DNA of 8,678 nucleotides from Candidatus Saccharibacteria bacterium UBA2834 (lineage in GTDB: Bacteria > Patescibacteriota > Saccharimonadia > Saccharimonadales > Saccharimonadaceae), in assembly GCA_002351365.1 (NCBI GenBank), contig DEGE01000003.1, positions 918 to 9,595 on the forward strand. Reading direction: 5' to 3'. Shown here piece after piece: positions 5,260 through 8,678 of this stretch. The notes beneath the pieces were generated by a model that worked only from the letters and a program-made list of their open reading frames with translations, searched no databases and was not told the origin of the DNA. A program made the position numbers and the translations under genes. Each line of letters starts with the position of its first letter. Within the stretch, counting starts at the first letter, position 1.

Positions 5260-5595
5260 GTGAATCGAGACAGCATGTACCTTACGCATTGGTATCCTGG
5301 GTGGCTTAGGGATGACGACGTGGACCTCGAAAACCAGTCGTCGCTGACGGCTGATTTGCGCGCCTTTATCCGTGATCCATTTGGCAAGGAAACCTTTGTG
5401 TCCACAATCCCATTCCGTATCATTGGACACGTGACTGACCACCCCAAGTTCCCGAACCAGGACATTGCGACTTCGTTCGTCAAGGAGATTCGGCGCGTTG
5501 CGTCCAATGGAAATACGCCCGCCTTCGATGTTGTCACGCAGAAAAGCGTTTATCACGTCGAACTCGGCGACTCTACGAGCTGGTATCTAATGTAG
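5260..5595 (+). CDS. Short protein of unknown function
   Basis: A 111-residue soluble protein that I do not recognise. It starts with GTG at 5260, seven bases after a strong AAAGGAGGG-type Shine-Dalgarno. It has its own promoter (5166-5194) and its own terminator (5602-5625), so it is a stand-alone, probably well-expressed gene. The N-terminal half is acidic (WLRDDDVDLE). The C-terminal half (about 48-111) alternates short beta-like segments: FRIIGHVTDHPKF, then IATSFVKEIRRV, then FDVVTQKSVYHVEL. This could be a small beta-barrel or sandwich domain, by inference only. There is no signal peptide, membrane segment or cysteine. An overlapping open frame on the opposite strand has no comparable expression signals, so this strand is preferred. 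Confidence 0.8.
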   Translation: MNRDSMYLTHWYPGWLRDDDVDLENQSSLTADLRAFIRDPFGKETFVSTIPFRIIGHVTDHPKFPNQDIATSFVKEIRRVASNGNTPAFDVVTQKSVYHVELGDSTSWYLM

Positions 5596-5601
5596 CCAGC
5601 A

Positions 5602-5625
5602 GCCCCTCTTCGAGGGGCATTTTTT
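5602..5625 (+). terminator. Intrinsic terminator of the small unknown gene
   Basis: GCCCCTC (5602-5608) pairs with GAGGGGC (5612-5618) around a TTC loop, followed by A and six T. It lies seven bases after the stop codon of the 111-residue protein. Confidence 0.9.
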
Positions 5626-5640
5626 CGCAATCTGCTCATG

Positions 5641-5669
5641 TTTAAAATATGCAGTAATTGTGCTAAAAT
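5641..5669 (+). promoter_or_regulatory. Probable promoter of the FAD-linked oxidase
   Basis: TTTAAA (5641-5646), 17 bp, then TAAAAT (5664-5669) preceded by TGC, an extended -10. The start is expected near 5676, leaving a short leader with a GGGTGG ribosome-binding sequence (5682-5687) three bases before the ATG at 5691. Confidence 0.55.
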
Positions 5670-5690
5670 TTACCTAGAAATGGGTGGAAA

Positions 5691-7268
5691 ATGAATCGCA
5701 TAGCAGCATACTTAAACAGGTATATTGATGGTGTCGCATATAGTGCACCAAGTATTTTGGAGAAATATGCGACCGACCGCTCGATTCTTAAATATCATCC
5801 GCGCATTGTTGCTATTCCAGTCAATACGCAGGATCTTTGTCGGCTTCTACGCTTTAACTTCCAATTGACCAAAAAGAATATTTCCCTTCCCGTGACCGTC
5901 CGGGGTGCTGCAAACAGCAAGACCGGCTCTGCTATTGGTAATGGTTTACTTGTTTCGACCGAAAAACTAAACCGTATCCTAGAAATCGATGTAAGGCAAC
6001 GCCTTGCCAGAGTGCAATGCGGCGCAAGCTATCATGATGTGCGTGAGGCATTGCGCAGTCATGGCCTCGATTTACCAATACAAGCAGATCCGAGTGAAAC
6101 TATTGGCGGTATTATTGCGCGTGGCGCGCGTGGTTCGTTAAACGCTAAACCACTCGACATTTCCGATATGATTGAGCAACTTGAGTTTGTGCTATATGAC
6201 GGCACGATTATTGAGTCGCAAAAACTGAACCCGGCTAAGGGTTTCAATAGTCGCAAACTAAAGGCGACCGAGAAAGAAATTTATCGTAAGTTGGCGCCAC
6301 TAATCAAAGCAAAGAAAGGCATAGAACAGAACACCGATCATCGAGGCCTATATAACCTAACAAAAGCCAGCGAAAAAAGCTTTAATTTGGCAGACTTGGC
6401 TTGTGGCTCAGAAGGTACTTTGGGCATAATATCCGAAGTTATTCTACGCTGCGAGGCAATCTATGATGAGCCAAATTATGTGGCCGTGTTGTGTCCGAAC
6501 AATTCAAAATTCATTGAAGTAGCAGGATTAATGCATGGGTTAAAATTCAGCGATGTTGTGTTTTACGACACGGAGATTTTTAATGCAAAGGAATCGACTG
6601 GCAAAGATACGAGTTTCTTCCGTAGCGCTTCTGATGATGGATTTTTAGTTGTTGCGCAGGCGAAGGACGATTCGAAGCGTCTTCGTCGCAAGAAAATCCA
6701 TAAGTTAGCCAAAAAACTGCCGACCGGCCTAAAACTAATCGAATCTGATGATAAGAATATCGCGGAGTTTGTTACATTAAATGAAAAACTATCTGCATAT
6801 TTGAATGACACTAGCAATACGCAGCACTTGCCACTCTTTGACGACGTTTATGTGCCTTCCGAAAAAATGAAGGAATATCTTGAGGGGGTCAATAAATTTG
6901 CCAAAGCGCTCAATATGCCTTTAGCCCTTTACGGGAATCTTGATCACCAGCTTTTTACAATGCGACCAGCCTTCAATCTTAATGAGTCTAATGATCGACG
7001 TAAGCTAATTAAGATGTTCCGCATCTATATTGATTTCCTTGACCAACTGGGCGCATCGCCGTGTGGTAATGCATCGAGCGGTCGGTTAATGGCGATGTTC
7101 TCGAATGTCAAGCGCGACGCAAAGCAATTAGCGCTAGAGGCGGAAATCAAAAAAATCTTTGACCCGGCGGAAATCTTGAATCCAGGATTAAAACACGAAG
7201 CCGATGCCAAAGTTATACTGAAGCACTTCCGCACCAGCTATAACAAAGGCATATCTTCAAAAGATTAG
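5691..7268 (+). CDS. FAD-binding oxidase, GlcD/PCMH type
   Basis: A 525-residue flavoprotein of the FAD_binding_4 (PCMH) plus FAD-oxidase C family, which includes glycolate oxidase subunit GlcD and D-lactate dehydrogenases. These enzymes oxidise 2-hydroxy acids and pass electrons onward from FAD. The FAD domain runs from about 35 to 255. It shows PVTVRGAANSKTGSAIG (67-83) at the pyrophosphate-binding site, the conserved VQCGASYHDV (108-117), TIGGIIARGARG (137-148), and ACGSEGTLGIISEV (237-250) near the isoalloxazine. The C-terminal substrate domain holds YGNLDHQLF, ASPCGNASSGRLMA, and ends with the typical IFDPAEILNPGLK (489-501). There is no CCG iron-sulfur domain, signal peptide or membrane segment, so it is probably cytoplasmic, or a peripheral dehydrogenase needing a partner. 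The substrate cannot be assigned; the YGNLDH segment replaces the more usual GHxGDGN metal-site motif, so its chemistry may differ from GlcD. It has its own promoter and no clear terminator before trigger factor. Confidence 0.88.
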   Translation: MNRIAAYLNRYIDGVAYSAPSILEKYATDRSILKYHPRIVAIPVNTQDLCRLLRFNFQLTKKNISLPVTVRGAANSKTGSAIGNGLLVSTEKLNRILEIDVRQRLARVQCGASYHDVREALRSHGLDLPIQADPSETIGGIIARGARGSLNAKPLDISDMIEQLEFVLYDGTIIESQKLNPAKGFNSRKLKATEKEIYRKLAPLIKAKKGIEQNTDHRGLYNLTKASEKSFNLADLACGSEGTLGIISEVILRCEAIYDEPNYVAVLCPNNSKFIEVAGLMHGLKFSDVVFYDTEIFNAKESTGKDTSFFRSASDDGFLVVAQAKDDSKRLRRKKIHKLAKKLPTGLKLIESDDKNIAEFVTLNEKLSAYLNDTSNTQHLPLFDDVYVPSEKMKEYLEGVNKFAKALNMPLALYGNLDHQLFTMRPAFNLNESNDRRKLIKMFRIYIDFLDQLGASPCGNASSGRLMAMFSNVKRDAKQLALEAEIKKIFDPAEILNPGLKHEADAKVILKHFRTSYNKGISSKD

Positions 7269-7277
7269 TGCTTTCGC

Positions 7278-7306
7278 TTTATATGCTATCTGTTTAATGC
7301 TATAAT
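7278..7306 (+). promoter_or_regulatory. Promoter of trigger factor, probably leaderless
   Basis: TTTATA (7278-7283), 17 bp, then TATAAT (7301-7306) preceded by TGC, a perfect extended -10. Only seven bases separate TATAAT from the ATG at 7314, so transcription should begin at or next to the start codon. No Shine-Dalgarno can fit. Confidence 0.75.
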
Positions 7307-7313
7307 TTTTAGC

Positions 7314-8678
7314 ATGATAAGCAGCAGTAACAAGAATAATACTTCAGTCGAATTCACTGTGGCTTTTGACCAAGATGATTTCGAACCAGCTCGTTTGCAG
7401 GCGCTCGAACGTCTCGCTCGCAATGCTAAAATTCCTGGCTTCCGCAACGGCAAAGCGCCAGCTAATGTTGTTGAGCAGCATGTCGACCCGAACGAGCTCG
7501 CCAATATGATGCTCGACATTCTCGTCCGTCGCGCAATTCCAAAAGTCTTTTCCGACGCAAAGGTAAACCCAATCTCTATTCCACATGTCGAGGTTGTTAA
7601 ATATATTCCTGGCGAATCGGCCGAGGTGCACATCAAGGCAGACATCATGCCTGAAGTGAAGCTTGCCGACTATAAGAACCTCAAGTCCAGCATCACCGAA
7701 CCGGTTATTACTGAGGCTGATGTGGACGATGTTTTAAACCGTATTGCCGAAAATATGGCCGAAACGAAGGTTGTCAAACGCGAAGCGAAGAAGGGTGATG
7801 AGGTCATTATTGACTTCAAGGGTCTCAAGGATGGCGTCGCGTTCGATGGTGGTACCGCAAAAGACTATAAGCTAGTGCTCGGCTCTGGCCAGTTTATTCC
7901 TGGCTTCGAGGAAGCATTAGTGGGGCATGGCTCGGGGGACAAGTTTAATATCGATATTACCTTCCCAAAGAATTACGGTGTTGAGGATCTAGCCGGAAAG
8001 CCTGTCGTTTTCGAAATCCTCATGAAGCAAGTCAATGAGGTCGTAAAGCCAGCAATCGATGATGAACTAGCAAAAAAGACTGGCGGATTCGCCACGCTCA
8101 AAGAATTACGTGCCGATATTAAGCAAAACGTCGAAGCGCAGTCTAACCGCGAAGCCGAGAATCGTTACAAAGATGATCTTTTGAATGAGCTCGTCGATGG
8201 CTCCAAGACGGAAGCCCCAAGTGGCCTCGTGGATGAGCAGACCGAGCATATCAAAGAAGACATGATGCGCAATTTGCAGGCTCGTGGTATGACGCTCGAA
8301 GATTACTTAAAACAGCACAACCAGCAAGAAGCGGATTATACTGCCGAGGTACGTCAAGCTGCTGAACGTCGCGTAATTAGCAGTATCATTGTTCAAAAAC
8401 TTTCCGAGGAACTCAAGATCGAAGTGAGCGATGCCGAGGTGGAGCAACAGGTTGCCGAAATGCGCCACGTCTACAAGAAAGATGAAAACGCAGTAAAACA
8501 ACTCGAAAATCCAGAGGTTATTAACGGCATTCGCAATCAAATGCGTATTAATGCCACAATGGACAAGTTGGTCGAGATTAATAAGCCTCACGCCAAAAAG
8601 GTTAAATCCAACAGCGAAAAGCCAAAGGCTGCAAAGAAAGCCACCAAGAAAACCGCTACCAAGAAAGCTGATAGCAAG
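7314..8678 (+). CDS. tig: Trigger factor, ribosome-associated chaperone (3' partial)
   Basis: The frame is open from ATG at 7314 to the window edge: 455 residues and no stop yet. Trigger factor binds the ribosome exit tunnel and shields and folds nascent chains. The ribosome-binding N domain (about 11-130) has the signature GFRNGK (42-47). The FKBP-like prolyl isomerase domain lies at about 160-245 (GDEVIIDFKG, FDGGTAKDY, IPGFEEALVGH, IDITFPKNYG). The C-terminal helical chaperone arms follow at about 250-425. The protein then ends in a Lys/Ala-rich tail from about residue 425 (AAKKATKKTATKKADSK at the edge), which the E. coli protein lacks; such a basic tail could add nucleic-acid or ribosome affinity. 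The ATG has no Shine-Dalgarno and sits seven bases after TATAAT, so the mRNA is probably leaderless. The residues before SVEFTVAFD are few, which supports this start. Its separate promoter implies transcription independent of the upstream oxidase. Confidence 0.95.
   Translation, partial: MISSSNKNNTSVEFTVAFDQDDFEPARLQALERLARNAKIPGFRNGKAPANVVEQHVDPNELANMMLDILVRRAIPKVFSDAKVNPISIPHVEVVKYIPGESAEVHIKADIMPEVKLADYKNLKSSITEPVITEADVDDVLNRIAENMAETKVVKREAKKGDEVIIDFKGLKDGVAFDGGTAKDYKLVLGSGQFIPGFEEALVGHGSGDKFNIDITFPKNYGVEDLAGKPVVFEILMKQVNEVVKPAIDDELAKKTGGFATLKELRADIKQNVEAQSNREAENRYKDDLLNELVDGSKTEAPSGLVDEQTEHIKEDMMRNLQARGMTLEDYLKQHNQQEADYTAEVRQAAERRVISSIIVQKLSEELKIEVSDAEVEQQVAEMRHVYKKDENAVKQLENPEVINGIRNQMRINATMDKLVEINKPHAKKVKSNSEKPKAAKKATKKTATKKADSK

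Noticed and set aside
5163..5556. Minus-strand open frames opposite the 111-residue protein
   Set aside because: They lack a promoter and ribosome-binding site, while the plus strand has promoter, Shine-Dalgarno and terminator.
7286..7648. Minus-strand open frame opposite the start of trigger factor
   Set aside because: It is antisense to the conserved ribosome-binding domain and spans the promoter of that gene.
1..8678. CRISPR array, rRNA or reverse-transcriptase (retron) system
   Set aside because: No regularly spaced direct repeats, rRNA core sequences or RT motifs were seen; the structured RNA has no RT partner in the window.

Overview
The window most likely comes from a small-genome bacterium of the Candidate Phyla Radiation, and Saccharibacteria (TM7) is my best guess at moderate confidence. 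This rests on compact genes, promoters built on extended -10 boxes (TGnTATAAT), a trigger factor that looks leaderless and ends in a Lys/Ala-rich tail, and a GlcD-like flavoprotein beside it. TGA acts as a normal stop for several genes, which argues against the UGA-recoding CPR lineages. No rRNA or marker search was possible, so the assignment is by look only.

The left part (1-4804) is accessory DNA. It opens with the 3' end of an unidentified gene that overlaps a large serine recombinase (155-1786). Convergent with the recombinase is a membrane-anchored DUF2726 protein with PD-(D/E)XK-like nuclease features (1776-2300, minus). Next comes a 277-bp intergenic region (2301-2577) dense with signals: overlapping divergent promoters, a candidate structured RNA with its own extended -10 promoter, two tandem intrinsic-terminator hairpins that share arm sequences, and a hairpin that places a perfect Shine-Dalgarno in its loop and an unusual ATA start codon in its stem. 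This leads into a two-gene operon: an EcoRI-type adenine DNA methyltransferase (2578-3717) overlapping a DUF262-HNH endonuclease (3707-4804). The pair looks like a restriction-modification or related defence module. The leader looks able to control it at both transcription and translation.

The module is followed by a long imperfect palindrome (4807-4870) and a GC-rich terminator. Then comes a minus-strand tRNA-Leu(UAG) (5028-5112) with its 3' end toward the accessory DNA, a common layout at island boundaries.

The right part (5113-8678) looks like core genome. It holds a short unknown protein with complete promoter, RBS and terminator (5260-5595), an FAD-linked oxidase of the GlcD/PCMH type (5691-7268), and trigger factor (7314 to the window end, with no stop inside the window).
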